Notes: generated from the letters alone by a model not told the origin. A DNA stretch of 64,000 nucleotides from Streptomyces canus (GCF_041435015.1 NZ_CP107989.1:2480001-2544000); one strand, 5' to 3'; positions 38,792-48,112 are shown, counted from the first letter of the stretch. Translations and numbers: made by a program.

Positions 38792-41700
38792 ATGCCCGAC
38801 CGGACAGGTGCCCGGCGCCGCCTCGGCTCCATACGTCTCTCCCTCATCATGCTGGCGTTGGTGCCCAGCGTCACCCTCGCCGCCGTGTGGGGCGTGACGA
38901 CCACGCAGTTGTTCTCGGAGGGCCTACGGCTGCGCTCGCAGACCGAGCTCAGCCGGTCGACCGGCGCGATGGGCACCGAGGCCACCCTCGCGCTGCAGGG
39001 GGAACGCGCGCTGTCCGCCGCCTGGCTGGCCGAGGTGCCCGGTTCCCGGGCCGCCCTGGACGAGAAACGCGCGGCCACGGACGCGGCGGTCGCCAAGCTC
39101 GTCCGGCGGTCCGACGAGATCCAGCGGGCGCCCGCGCGCATCGCCGACCAGCTGTACTCGGTCCTCGGCTCGGTGGGCAGCCTGGAGTACTACCGCGACC
39201 AGGTGGACCACCCCACCGACATCACCGCCCAGCAGGCGCTCGACCAGTACACGTCGATCATCGACGACCAGATACACGCCTTCCAGCAGCTCTCGCAGGT
39301 CGACGACGGCGACCTCACCTCGCAGGCCGGGCCGCTGGTCGCCATCGAACACGCGGCGGAACTGACCTCGCAGGAGGATGTGGCGCTCACCCTGGCCTGG
39401 CCGTCCGGGCATCTCGACGAGAAGGCCTGGGAGCAGTTGGTCCAGCTGGTGAACACGCGCCGGTGGCTCGTCGAGGACCAGATCGTTCCCGCGCTGAGCG
39501 GCACCGCGAAGACGCAGACCGAGCGGATCCTGGCGAGCCCGGACTGGCGGGCCCTGACATCCGTCGAGGACCAGGTGCTCGCCGCGCGTCCGGCCGCCGG
39601 GACGGGGAAGGTGGCCCTGCCGGACCTGCGCAAGCGGTGGACGCCGGCGATGGACAGGGTGTCCGTCCGCTACACCGCGCTGATCCGGCAGCAGACGTCC
39701 GGGCTGCTCACCCGCAGCGCGGACAAGGCGCACGAGCAGCTCCTGACGGCGGCCTCGCTCAGTGCCGGCGGGCTCATCGCGCTGCTGCTGTGCCTCGTGA
39801 TGTCCTGGCGGATCACCCGTTCGCTGTCCCGGCGGCTGCGCGGCCTGCGGGAGGCCACGCTGAGCCTGGCCAAGGAGCGGCTGCCGGACGTGGTCGCACG
39901 GCTGGACCGGGGCGAGAAGGTCGATGTGGACCGGGCCGCACCGGAGTTGGACTACGGCTCGGACGAACTGGGGCAGGTGGCCAAGGCGTTCAACGCGGCG
40001 CAGCGCACGGCCGTGCTGACCGCCGTCGAACTCGCCGACACCCGGCGGGGATTCCAGAAGGTGATCCTCGGGATCGCGCGGCAGAGCCAGAACCTGGTCA
40101 ACCTCCAGCTCAGCCGGCTGGACACGCTGGAGCGCGAGCACCAGGACCCGGACGTGCTGTCGGGGCTGTACGAACTGGACTCCACGGCCAGCCAGTTGCG
40201 GCGGTACGAGGAGAACCTGGTCATCATCAGCGGCGGGCAGCCGCGGCGCAGCTGGACCGAGCCGGTCGCGCTGATCGACATCCTGCGCAGTGCGGTGGGT
40301 GAGGTCGCCGAGTACCAGCGGGTGGAGGTGCGCACGGAGGAGGAGGTCTGCCTGGCCCCGCCCGCGGTCGCGGACGTGATCCACCTGCTGGCCGAGCTCA
40401 TCGAGAACGCCACGCTGTACTCTCCCGCGCCGAGTCCCGTCTCGGTGCGGGCGGGGCTGGTCGCCAAGGGGCTTGCCGTCGAGGTCGAGGACCGGGGCCT
40501 GGGCATGTCGGAGGACGAATACGCCTCCTTCAACGCCCACTTGGCCCAAGCTCCCAAGTTCGACGTCGTCGCCCTCGCCGACGACCTCCGCCTGGGCATG
40601 TTCGTCATCGCCCGCCTCGCCAACCGCCACGGCGTCCAGGTGACGCTGCGGTCCTCGCCGTACGGCGGAACGACGGCGATCGTGCTGATCCCGCACGAGA
40701 TCGTCGTACGGGAGGAGAGCGAGCCGGAGAACCTGGTCGGAGCCGTCGCACCGGCCGGCGCGGGGGCCATGACGGGGCCGGGACGTAGGGCGGCCTCGGC
40801 GGGTCCGGGACATGTGGAGAGTCGGTCCGACGGAGACCGACCGACAGACTCCGGGAGCGCACGTCCTTGGGCACGTACGGGGCTTGGTGCGGATGCGAGC
40901 GGGCCGACGAGCACGGCGGGTGACCTGGCCGGTGCACCGGGGTCGGCGGAGGCGGGAGGCCCGGCCGGTGCGTCGACCAGCGCGGGCCCGGGAGACCGGA
41001 CCCGCGTGTCGGGGGCCACGGCCGGCACACAAGGCACGGCAGCCCCGGCGAACTCGTCAGGATTCACCTCAGCGGGCACTTCCGAGACCGCGACCGGCGC
41101 TCAAGGCGCGGCGGCCCCCGCGCGCTCGTCAGGATCCATCAGCGCGTCGCGTCCGGTGGGTACCGCCCGCCCGGACGGGCTCGCGCCTCTCCCCCGGCGG
41201 GTGCCGCAGACCAGTCTGGCCGTCGAGTTGAGGGAGGACGCCCCGGCCGTCGGCGAGCAGGAGGACGCCGACGAGTTCACCGCGGACCACGCGGCCTCCT
41301 CGCTCGCCGGATTCCAGCGCGGGACGCTCCGCGCCCGGGACGAGGACGACGTCCTCGACACCCTGGAGAGCACGACCACGGCGACCGGCGACGGGACCGA
41401 CCCGCTCGGCACCCCCGGGGACGGGTTGCCCGGCGCCCCGGCGAACTCTGCCCCCGCCGGGGAAACACCCCCCACCGATCGGCACAGTCTGCCCAGTGCT
41501 CCGGGCAGCCCGGACGCTCCCGCCGACGATCCCCAGCGTCGTAGCCCCGAAGAAACGGCCCCCGCCGACCACAACCATCAGCCCCGCCCCCGAAAGACCC
41601 CGAACGCCGCCCACCACACCACCGCCGACGACCCCCCGCCCGGCACCCCCGAAAGAACGGCCCCCGTCGACCACAACCACCAACCCGGCACATCCAAGGC

Positions 41701-42049
41701 CCCGGACGCCACCCACCACACCACCCACGAAGACCAGTCCCCGCTCGGCACCCCCGAGAAAGCAGCCCCCGCCGACGACCCCCAGCCCGGCACCCCCCAG
41801 GCCCCGAACGCCGACCAGCACACCCCCCACGAAGGCCAGTCCCCGCTCGGCACCCCCGAGAAAGCAGCCCCCGCCGACGACCCCCAGCCCGGCACCCCCC
41901 AGGCCCCGAACGCCGACCAGCACACCCCCCACGAAGACGAGTCCCGGCCCGGCACCCCCGAAATCACGGCCCCCGCCGAACCCGCACCCCCCGCTGCCCC
42001 GCAGGACGCGGCCGTCGTCGCTCGTAGTCCCCGTATCGATCGCTCATGA
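38792..42049 (+). CDS. cvnA: Conservon sensor kinase-like protein CvnA (conservon 1)
   Basis: 1085 residues. TM1 about 14-34, an extracytoplasmic nitrate/nitrite-sensing-like helical domain (45-310), TM2 about 319-338, a HAMP-like linker, and an HATPase_c domain with N box LLAELIENATLYSP (Asn539) and G boxes VEDRGLGMS and LGMFVIARLANRHG. CvnA proteins anchor a membrane complex with CvnB/C/D, analogous to a G-protein-coupled system. In the helix before the ATPase domain this copy reads LDSTASQLRR (462-471), where the CvnA at 54 kb has IDHIAVRLRR, so the His is replaced by Ser. The last 390 residues are disordered, with a Pro-rich 34-residue tandem repeat. ATG 38792 has AAGGA five bases upstream. 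Confidence 0.9.
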   Translation: MPDRTGARRRLGSIRLSLIMLALVPSVTLAAVWGVTTTQLFSEGLRLRSQTELSRSTGAMGTEATLALQGERALSAAWLAEVPGSRAALDEKRAATDAAVAKLVRRSDEIQRAPARIADQLYSVLGSVGSLEYYRDQVDHPTDITAQQALDQYTSIIDDQIHAFQQLSQVDDGDLTSQAGPLVAIEHAAELTSQEDVALTLAWPSGHLDEKAWEQLVQLVNTRRWLVEDQIVPALSGTAKTQTERILASPDWRALTSVEDQVLAARPAAGTGKVALPDLRKRWTPAMDRVSVRYTALIRQQTSGLLTRSADKAHEQLLTAASLSAGGLIALLLCLVMSWRITRSLSRRLRGLREATLSLAKERLPDVVARLDRGEKVDVDRAAPELDYGSDELGQVAKAFNAAQRTAVLTAVELADTRRGFQKVILGIARQSQNLVNLQLSRLDTLEREHQDPDVLSGLYELDSTASQLRRYEENLVIISGGQPRRSWTEPVALIDILRSAVGEVAEYQRVEVRTEEEVCLAPPAVADVIHLLAELIENATLYSPAPSPVSVRAGLVAKGLAVEVEDRGLGMSEDEYASFNAHLAQAPKFDVVALADDLRLGMFVIARLANRHGVQVTLRSSPYGGTTAIVLIPHEIVVREESEPENLVGAVAPAGAGAMTGPGRRAASAGPGHVESRSDGDRPTDSGSARPWARTGLGADASGPTSTAGDLAGAPGSAEAGGPAGASTSAGPGDRTRVSGATAGTQGTAAPANSSGFTSAGTSETATGAQGAAAPARSSGSISASRPVGTARPDGLAPLPRRVPQTSLAVELREDAPAVGEQEDADEFTADHAASSLAGFQRGTLRARDEDDVLDTLESTTTATGDGTDPLGTPGDGLPGAPANSAPAGETPPTDRHSLPSAPGSPDAPADDPQRRSPEETAPADHNHQPRPRKTPNAAHHTTADDPPPGTPERTAPVDHNHQPGTSKAPDATHHTTHEDQSPLGTPEKAAPADDPQPGTPQAPNADQHTPHEGQSPLGTPEKAAPADDPQPGTPQAPNADQHTPHEDESRPGTPEITAPAEPAPPAAPQDAAVVARSPRIDRS
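41525..41992 (+). repeat. 102-nt tandem repeats (34 residues) in the CvnA tail
   Basis: About 4.5 in-frame units. Units 3 (41732-41833) and 4 (41834-41935) are almost identical at DNA level (one residue differs, D/G-QSPLGTPEKAAPADDPQPG...). Units 1 and 2 (41525-41731) are diverged, and a partial fifth follows. Each unit carries GTPE-xx-APAD and a His-rich end. The repeat is Pro/Asp/His-rich and predicted disordered. Confidence 0.88.
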
Positions 42050-42060
42050 AGGACACGCCA

Positions 42061-42482
42061 TGACACGCCCCACCCCCGCCACGCACACCCAGCTGGACCA
42101 GCTGCTCACCGGACTCGTGGAGCGGGTCGCCGACGTGACGCAGGCTGTCGTGCTCTCGGAGGACGGACTGGTCGTCAGCAAGTCCACCGGGTTCCTGCGC
42201 GACGACGCCGAGCGGCTGGCAGCGACCGCGTCCGGTCTGATGAGCCTGAGCAAGGGCGTCAGCATGGACTTCCGGGGCGGCCCGGTGCGCCAGGCGCTCA
42301 TCGAGATGGCCAACAGTTTCCTGATCCTCACCTCCGCGGGGCCCGGCGCCCACCTCGTCGTGCTCACCGGCCCGAACGCCGACGTCGGCGTCGTGGCGTA
42401 CCAGATGAACATGCTGGTGAAGAAGATCGGCGAGCACCTCAGCGCAGCACCACGGGCCGGCATCGGCCCCACCGGCGGGTGA
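42061..42482 (+). CDS. cvnB: Roadblock/LC7 protein CvnB (conservon 1)
   Basis: 140 residues of the roadblock/LC7 fold: QLDQLLTGLVERVADVTQAVVLSEDGLVVS (N-terminal helix then strand) and VVLTGPNADVGVVAYQMNMLVKKIG. Related to MglB-type regulators of small GTPases; in conservons it links CvnA to the CvnD GTPase. ATG 42061, 11 nt after the cvnA stop. Roughly co-linear with the second CvnB at 56.8 kb. Confidence 0.92.
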
Positions 42483-42483
42483 G

Positions 42484-42843
42484 GTGACCGACAGCGACGC
42501 GGCGGCCAGGCTGGTGCGACCGTTCGCCCTGACCGGCGGAAGGACGCGGCCCAGCCGTGCCGATTTCACCCTCATCACCACGGTGACCGCGGTGGACCCG
42601 CCACCGGAACTCGCCCCCCGCCCGCAGGCCGAGCAGACCCGCATCCTGCGCCGGTGCGCCCGCCCCGTCGCCGTGGCGGAGCTGGCCGCGCTGCTCGACC
42701 TCCCGGTCAGCGTGGTCGTGATCATGCTCTGCGATCTGCTGGAGGCGGGCCTCATCACCGCGCACCCGCCACGTCCCGTCTCGCCCCGCTCCCCGGACCT
42801 GGACCTGTTGCAGAAAGTGAGGGAAGGCCTTGGCCGGCTCTGA
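42484..42843 (+). CDS. cvnC: DUF742 protein CvnC (conservon 1)
   Basis: 119-residue DUF742 protein with the family's LVRPFALTGGRTRP start, LITTVTAV and a winged-helix-like C-terminal half (RCARPVAVAELAALLDLPVSVVVIMLCDLLEAGLI). GTG 42484 begins 1 nt after the cvnB stop. The 3' end overlaps cvnD by 14 nt, the same overlap length seen in conservon 2. Confidence 0.92.
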   Translation: MTDSDAAARLVRPFALTGGRTRPSRADFTLITTVTAVDPPPELAPRPQAEQTRILRRCARPVAVAELAALLDLPVSVVVIMLCDLLEAGLITAHPPRPVSPRSPDLDLLQKVREGLGRL

Positions 42844-43423
42844 CCCGCTCGCCACCGAGACAGCCGGTACTCCCACCGCACCCGACACCGTCAAGATCCT
42901 CATCGCCGGGGGCTTCGGGGTCGGCAAGACCACCATGGTCGGGTCGGTCAGCGAGATCGCCCCGCTGCGCACGGAGGAACCCCTCACCGTCGCGGGCCTG
43001 GGCGTCGACGACCTCGCCGGGATCGAGCAGAAGCGGGCCACCACCGTGGCCATGGACTTCGGCCGGATCACCATCAGCGACGAACTCGTGCTCTACCTCT
43101 TCGGCACCCCGGGCCAGCAGCGGTTCTGGTTCATGTGGAACGACCTCGCCGTCGGTGCCCTGGGCGCGGTCGTCCTCATCGACGTCCGGCGCCCGGAATC
43201 CAGCTTCGCCGCCGTGGACTTCTTCGAACGCCGGCGCATCCCCTTCGTCGTCGCCGTGAACGGCTTCGACGGCCAACACCCGTACCCGGCCGAGGACATC
43301 AGGGAATCCCTCGCCCTCCCGGAGGGCGTCCCGGTGATGTTGTGCGACGCGCGGCGACGCGAGTCGTCCCGGGACGTGCTGATCACCCTCCTGGACCTGC
43401 TGATCGCCGCGGCGGTCGACTGA
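42830..43423 (+). CDS. cvnD: Conservon GTPase CvnD (conservon 1)
   Basis: 197-residue Ras-like GTPase of the MglA-related conservon type. P-loop GGFGVGKTT (28-36), switch II FGTPGQQRFWFMW in place of the classic DxxG, and a modified G4 motif (VNGFDG) as in other CvnD proteins. It starts with TTG 42830 inside cvnC, behind GGGAAGG. Presumed GTP switch of the CvnA-B-C-D membrane complex. It ends 7 nt from the convergent M81 gene, leaving no room for a separate terminator. Confidence 0.92.
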   Translation: MAGSDPLATETAGTPTAPDTVKILIAGGFGVGKTTMVGSVSEIAPLRTEEPLTVAGLGVDDLAGIEQKRATTVAMDFGRITISDELVLYLFGTPGQQRFWFMWNDLAVGALGAVVLIDVRRPESSFAAVDFFERRRIPFVVAVNGFDGQHPYPAEDIRESLALPEGVPVMLCDARRRESSRDVLITLLDLLIAAAVD

Positions 43424-43430
43424 CGGCACC

Positions 43431-44939
43431 TCACTCGTCGGGCCCGGTCAACTCCTCGTCCGAGGACGGGATCACCTGAGCCCTGAGGTCCGGGCCGGGC
43501 AGCTCGCGGTCGAAGGGGAACATCGGCCGGCGGATACGCCGGTGGCCGAGGCGCGGCAGGTCCTGGTCGACGCCGCCCGGGGTGAGGGCCATCTTCCAGT
43601 CGGCGGCCATCGCGAACAGCTCGGGCTCCAGATACCCGATCTTGACGAGGACGAGATCCGCCTCACGCGGCGCCAACTCCAGGTCGGTGAAGTCGTGTTC
43701 ACAGTGGTACGGCTTTCTCAGGCGCGTCAGGATCACGTACACGCTTCCCACCCGCAGCACCGCCTCGGTCACCGCGTGCTGGTCACCGTGCCGGATCGCG
43801 TGGACCACACCGGTCAGCGTGAGCGGGCCCGCGTGACGGTCGTCGACCTCGGCACCCGCGGTCACGGTGACCGTGGCACCGACGCCGGCCTGCACGGCCG
43901 TGTCGACGGCGGCCGGGCCCGGGAGCGAGGCGTAGATGACCACCGGGCCCGAGGGATCCTGGAACTCCGGGCGGGCCAGCACCTGTTGGAGCCCCCAGGT
44001 GACATCACCGGCGCCGCCCGCTGTCGGGTTGTCGCCGGTGTCGCTGATGAAGTACGGCCGCTTCCGCGAGGCCAGCGCCGCGTCCAGGCACTCCTCGAGC
44101 GTGCCGGTCGGGGCCACGAAGTCGAAGTCGTGGCGGGCCTTCCAGAAGCCGCGGGCCAGCCGTTCGGCACCGGTCGTCACCGCGTCCGCGGAGGAGCCCG
44201 TGACGACGACCGCGGCCCGGTTGCGGGGCTCGTCCGCCCACGCGTAACCGACCCAGATCGCCGCGTCCGTCACTCCGTCGGCCGCCTCCACCTCCGCCAC
44301 GGCGGCGTAGACGCTCTTCGCCGGCTCGATCCGGGTGGAGGTCTGCTCACCGGCCAGGAGTACGGGGACCGGGATCCAGGCCTTGACCGGGCGGGGGGCG
44401 CCGGTCGTGAGGTGGTGCACGAGGTTGCGGGCGGCCCGCTCCTTCGTCTCCATCGCGTCCTCGTGCGGGGCCATGCGGTAACAGGTGATCAGGTCGGTGC
44501 GGTGAGCCAGTTCCCGCGAGACGTTGCCGTGCAGGTCCATGGAGGCGGAGATGATCGTGTCGGGGCCGGTGATCTCCCGTATGCGACGCAGGAGTTCGGC
44601 TTCGGCGTCGTCCAGACCCTCGACGGTCATCGCGCCGTGGATGTCGTACCAGAGGCCGTCGACGGGGCCCAGTCCCCGGAGACGGTCGAGTAGTTCACGG
44701 GTCAGCTCGGCGTAGGCGGCCGCCGTCACCGTACCGCCGGGCAGTGCCTTGCCGACGAGGGTGCCTCGCCAGTCCGCTGCCTCGCGCAGCGGCTGACCCG
44801 GGGCCAGGAAGGGATAGCGGGTGAGGACGTCCGCACCGCGCAGGGGGTGGAAGGCGGAGGCTTGCGTGCGGGCCGGGGAGAAGGTCGAGGATTCGATGCC
44901 GAGGCCTGCGATGGCGATTACGGGGAGGGATGAAGGCAC
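43431..44939 (-). CDS. M81-family (MlrC-like) zinc metallohydrolase
   Basis: 502 residues of the M81 family, named for MlrC, which opens or degrades linear microcystin peptides. N-terminal IAGLGIESSTFSP, the DIHGAM block, metal-site SMDLHGNVS and CYRMAPHEDAMET are family features, and the C-terminal MlrC domain starts near YFISDTGDNPTAGGAGD. Cytoplasmic. It lies 52 nt downstream of the ROK repressor gene on the same strand and opposite a dipeptide-type ABC transporter-ROK kinase operon, so it probably hydrolyses the imported peptide-like substrate. True substrate unknown. Confidence 0.88.
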   Translation of the reverse strand: MPSSLPVIAIAGLGIESSTFSPARTQASAFHPLRGADVLTRYPFLAPGQPLREAADWRGTLVGKALPGGTVTAAAYAELTRELLDRLRGLGPVDGLWYDIHGAMTVEGLDDAEAELLRRIREITGPDTIISASMDLHGNVSRELAHRTDLITCYRMAPHEDAMETKERAARNLVHHLTTGAPRPVKAWIPVPVLLAGEQTSTRIEPAKSVYAAVAEVEAADGVTDAAIWVGYAWADEPRNRAAVVVTGSSADAVTTGAERLARGFWKARHDFDFVAPTGTLEECLDAALASRKRPYFISDTGDNPTAGGAGDVTWGLQQVLARPEFQDPSGPVVIYASLPGPAAVDTAVQAGVGATVTVTAGAEVDDRHAGPLTLTGVVHAIRHGDQHAVTEAVLRVGSVYVILTRLRKPYHCEHDFTDLELAPREADLVLVKIGYLEPELFAMAADWKMALTPGGVDQDLPRLGHRRIRRPMFPFDRELPGPDLRAQVIPSSDEELTGPDE

Positions 44940-44991
44940 GGTTGCTCCAGGTCCGTTGGTGTCTGCGAGTTCGTCGTGGCTGGTCGCGCCC

Positions 44992-46185
44992 CTACAAGCC
45001 CCCAGTGACCGTCTTCATCGCCTGCGCCAGCGCCCGCTGCAGCGCGAACTGGCCTGCCCCCGCCAACCCGGCATCGGCGCCCAACGAGGTCCGCTCGATC
45101 ACCAGGTGCTGGGTCACCAGCGGATGGCAGCCCTCGTACAGCTGACTTCGCACGGCCGCGACGAACGGCTCCAGCGTGGAGAGGATCCCGCCCAGGTACA
45201 CGGCGTCGGGGTTGAAGAAGTTGACGTTGGCGGCGAGGACCTGGCCGAGGTAGCGGCCGGCCTGGCGGACCGCGCGGGTCGCTTCGGGGTCGGCGTCGAG
45301 GGCGAGGCGTACGACGTCCTCGGTGCTCGCCACCGGCAGACCCCGTTCCCGCAGGATCCTGACCAGTGCCGCGCCCGAGGCGACCGTCTCCAGACAGCCG
45401 GTGTTGCCGCAGGAGCAGGGGGTGTCCTGGGCGGCCTCGACGCGGACGTGGGTGATCTCCCCCGCCCCTCCGGTCGCGCCCCGGTACAGCCGCCCGTCCG
45501 CGATGACGCCCGCCCCGATCCCGGAGCCCACCTTCACCATGATCGACTGCCGGCGTTCGACGGGCCGGACACTGTGCTCGCCCACGGCCATGCAGTTGGC
45601 GTCGTTCTCCACGGCCACCGGGACGGCGAAGCGCTCCTCGAACCAGTCCCGCACGGGGAAGCGGTTCCAGCCGGGCATGCGCGCCGGAAGGGTGACGAGG
45701 CCCGGCTCGACGTCGACCGGGCCCGGCAGGCACAGACCGACGCCCCGCAGCTGCTCCCGGCCGTGCCGGTCGATCAGCGTCTGGAGCGTGTCCGCCAGGC
45801 CGGGCAGCGCGGCCTCCGGCCCGTCCGCCGTGGCGAACGGCACGGTCGAGACGTCGGTGAGGCCGCCCCCGGGGTGTACGACCCCGACATGCGCGTGCTT
45901 CCCGCCGAGGTCGGCCGCGACCGCGTATCCGTCGCTGCCGCCGAGCCGCAGCACCTTGCGCGGCCGCCCGCCGGTGGAGGACCGGGTGCCCTCCTCGGCG
46001 ACCAGGCCGTGCGCCAGCAACTGGCCGACCGCGAAGGACACGGTCGAGGGCGCTGCGCCGAGCAGTGCGGCGAGTTCCGTACGGGTCGACGCCTGCCCGG
46101 AGGCGAGAAGTTCGAGGACGCCCTCGGCGAGCGAGGAGAAGCCGGAGCCGTGCCGGCGATGCGGTGGCGGACTTTTTTCAAGCAT
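44992..46185 (-). CDS. ROK-family transcriptional regulator
   Basis: 397 residues. N-terminal winged HTH (SSLAEGVLELLASGQASTRTELAALLGAAPSTVSFAVGQL, about 17-56), then a ROK sugar-binding domain with VENDANCMAVGE and the zinc-type CSCGNTGCLETVASG cluster near 256-270. NagC/XylR-type ROK repressors release DNA on binding a sugar or sugar phosphate. It is divergent from the transporter-kinase operon and probably represses it and itself; repeated CTTTTT sites lie at and upstream of its start. No catalytic function expected. Confidence 0.92.
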   Translation of the reverse strand: MLEKSPPPHRRHGSGFSSLAEGVLELLASGQASTRTELAALLGAAPSTVSFAVGQLLAHGLVAEEGTRSSTGGRPRKVLRLGGSDGYAVAADLGGKHAHVGVVHPGGGLTDVSTVPFATADGPEAALPGLADTLQTLIDRHGREQLRGVGLCLPGPVDVEPGLVTLPARMPGWNRFPVRDWFEERFAVPVAVENDANCMAVGEHSVRPVERRQSIMVKVGSGIGAGVIADGRLYRGATGGAGEITHVRVEAAQDTPCSCGNTGCLETVASGAALVRILRERGLPVASTEDVVRLALDADPEATRAVRQAGRYLGQVLAANVNFFNPDAVYLGGILSTLEPFVAAVRSQLYEGCHPLVTQHLVIERTSLGADAGLAGAGQFALQRALAQAMKTVTGGL

Positions 46186-46285
46186 GGTCGAAGTTACTCC
46201 CGAATTCGACGGCCCAGGCGTCGAGCGTAGGCCCGAAAGCCCTCTCCGTGCTTTTTTCAGAACAGCAGAAACAGGCTTTTTACAG
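46172..46285. promoter_or_regulatory. Three CTTTTT(T/A)CA(G) repeats around the ROK regulator start
   Basis: CTTTTTTCA at 46172-46180 (inside the first codons of the regulator), CTTTTTTCAG at 46251-46260 and CTTTTTACAG at 46276-46285. The latter two are 25 nt apart. An inverted repeat GTCGAA/TTCGAC (46187-46192, 46205-46210) lies between. T-tracts of this kind are rare in this GC-rich DNA and are plausible operators for the ROK repressor on both divergent promoters. Confidence 0.5.
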
Positions 46286-46366
46286 CGGCACGCCTATTTC
46301 TTCCAACAGAGGGGGCGTTCACTTGGCCCACCCCCGCTTCCACCTCCCTGGTCCCAGGAGCACGCC

Positions 46367-48112
46367 ATGCCCCCTGCCCGCACGAGACTCCTCGCCGGTG
46401 CCGCCGCCCTCAGCGCGGGCACCCTGTTGCTCACCGCCTGTTCGGGGTCGAGCGGCACGTCGTCGTCCTCGCACGACACGATCAACTACGCGCTGCCCGC
46501 GAACTTCACCCCGAACTGGATCCTGCCGATCGGCACCGCGGCGCACCTCAACACCAACAACATCTCCATCGCGAACACGATGTGGGAGCCGCTGATCGCC
46601 TACGACGGCTCGACCGGCAAGATCGGCTGGAACAAAGCCGGTTCGGTCGCCACGGACGCCACGTTCGCCGCGGACAACAAGAGCGTGACGATCACCCTGG
46701 GCGACCGGCACTGGAGCGACGGGAAGCCGATCACCTCGGCGGACGTGAAGTTCTGGTTCGACCTCATCAAGGCGAACAAGACCGCGTGGGCGGGCTACAA
46801 CCCCGGCAAGGCGCCGGACAACTGGACGTCCTTCAAGACGGTCGACGCCCGCCACTTCACGATCGCCTTCGACAAGGCCTACAACCCGCAGTGGATGCTC
46901 GCCAACGAGCTGAACTCCATCACCCCGCTCCCGCAGCACGCCTGGGCCGGCGGCCGGGACGCCAAGCAGGCCTGGACGTACCTCAACGACGCGGCGAAGA
47001 ACATCTCCGGGTACGCCTCGAACCCGCTGTGGAAGACCATCAGCGGCCCCTACTCCGTCAAGTCCTTCTCCACGGCCGGCAAGGTGGTCCTCGCCGCCAA
47101 CACGAAGTACGACGGCGGCGAGAAGGCGAACATCCCCACGGTGAACCTGCTCCCCTTCACCACCGCCGACGCCGAGAAGAACGCCCTGCGCTCGGGCAGC
47201 GTCGACTACGGCTACATCGAGGCGACCGACCTCGACCAGAAGGACAGCTTCACCGCACAGGGCTTCAAGGTGGAGCCGTGGTCGGGCTGGGCGATCACCT
47301 ACATGCCGTACAACTTCAACAACCCGGCGATGGGCGCCGTGTTCAAGCAGCTCTACGCCCGTCAGGCCATCCAGCACTCCATCGACCAGGCAAGTCTCGC
47401 GAAGGTCGTCTTCAACGGGACGGCGGTACCCGGCTACGGCCCCATCCCGCAGGGACAGGCCTCGGACTTCCTGTCGTCGGTGCAGAAGGACAACCCGTAC
47501 CCCTTCTCGAACGACACCGCCAAGTCCCTGCTGACCAGCCACGGTTGGACCGAGCAGGGCGGGGTCATGACCTGCTCCGAGCCGGCGAAGTGCGGTGAGG
47601 GCGTCGCCAAGGGCACGAAGTTCGAGATGCAGGTGCTCTCGCAGTCCGGCTCCGCGGTCACCGACAACATGATGAGCGCGATCCAGTCCTCGCTCGCGAA
47701 GACCGGCATCAAGTTCTCCATCAAGACCGCTCCGGTCAACTCGGTGCTCTCGCAGACCCCGCAGTGCACGTCGAGGCAGTCGATCTGCAAGTGGCAGCTG
47801 AGTTTCTTCGGCACGGCGGGCAGCTGGTACTTCAACGCCTTCCCGACCGGTGACTCGCTGTTCCAGACCGGCGGCGGATCCAACTTCGGCAACTACGCGA
47901 ACCCGGACGTCGACAAGCTCGTCTCCGCCTCCACGACGTCGAGTTCGAACCAGGCCATCCAGGACTACAGCGCGGCCCTCGCGAAGGACCTGCCGGTCAT
48001 CTGGCTGCCCGAGCCGGACTACCAGATCTCCGTCGTCAAGAACGGGCTCGGCGGCTTCTCCCAGGACTCGCTGGCCAACTTCCACCCGGCGCAGTGGAAG
48101 TGGATCGGCTAG
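46367..48112 (+). CDS. Peptide/oligosaccharide ABC transporter substrate-binding lipoprotein (family 5)
   Basis: 581 residues, SBP_bac_5 family (DppA/OppA). Signal peptide with lipobox LLLTAC (Cys27). Typical blocks: NTMWEPLIAYDGSTG, LGDRHWSDGKPITSADVKFWFDLIKANK, and near the middle ...LYARQAIQHSIDQASLAKVVFNGTAVPGYGPIP. ATG 46367 with AGGAG six bases upstream. First gene of a five-gene operon with 1-4 nt overlaps. The family binds di/oligopeptides but also nickel, cellobiose-type sugars and other ligands. Confidence 0.93.
   Translation: MPPARTRLLAGAAALSAGTLLLTACSGSSGTSSSSHDTINYALPANFTPNWILPIGTAAHLNTNNISIANTMWEPLIAYDGSTGKIGWNKAGSVATDATFAADNKSVTITLGDRHWSDGKPITSADVKFWFDLIKANKTAWAGYNPGKAPDNWTSFKTVDARHFTIAFDKAYNPQWMLANELNSITPLPQHAWAGGRDAKQAWTYLNDAAKNISGYASNPLWKTISGPYSVKSFSTAGKVVLAANTKYDGGEKANIPTVNLLPFTTADAEKNALRSGSVDYGYIEATDLDQKDSFTAQGFKVEPWSGWAITYMPYNFNNPAMGAVFKQLYARQAIQHSIDQASLAKVVFNGTAVPGYGPIPQGQASDFLSSVQKDNPYPFSNDTAKSLLTSHGWTEQGGVMTCSEPAKCGEGVAKGTKFEMQVLSQSGSAVTDNMMSAIQSSLAKTGIKFSIKTAPVNSVLSQTPQCTSRQSICKWQLSFFGTAGSWYFNAFPTGDSLFQTGGGSNFGNYANPDVDKLVSASTTSSSNQAIQDYSAALAKDLPVIWLPEPDYQISVVKNGLGGFSQDSLANFHPAQWKWIG

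Noticed and set aside
41525..41992. Repeat array as a possible CRISPR
   Set aside because: Units are contiguous, in frame and without unique spacers; it is a protein-coding tandem repeat.
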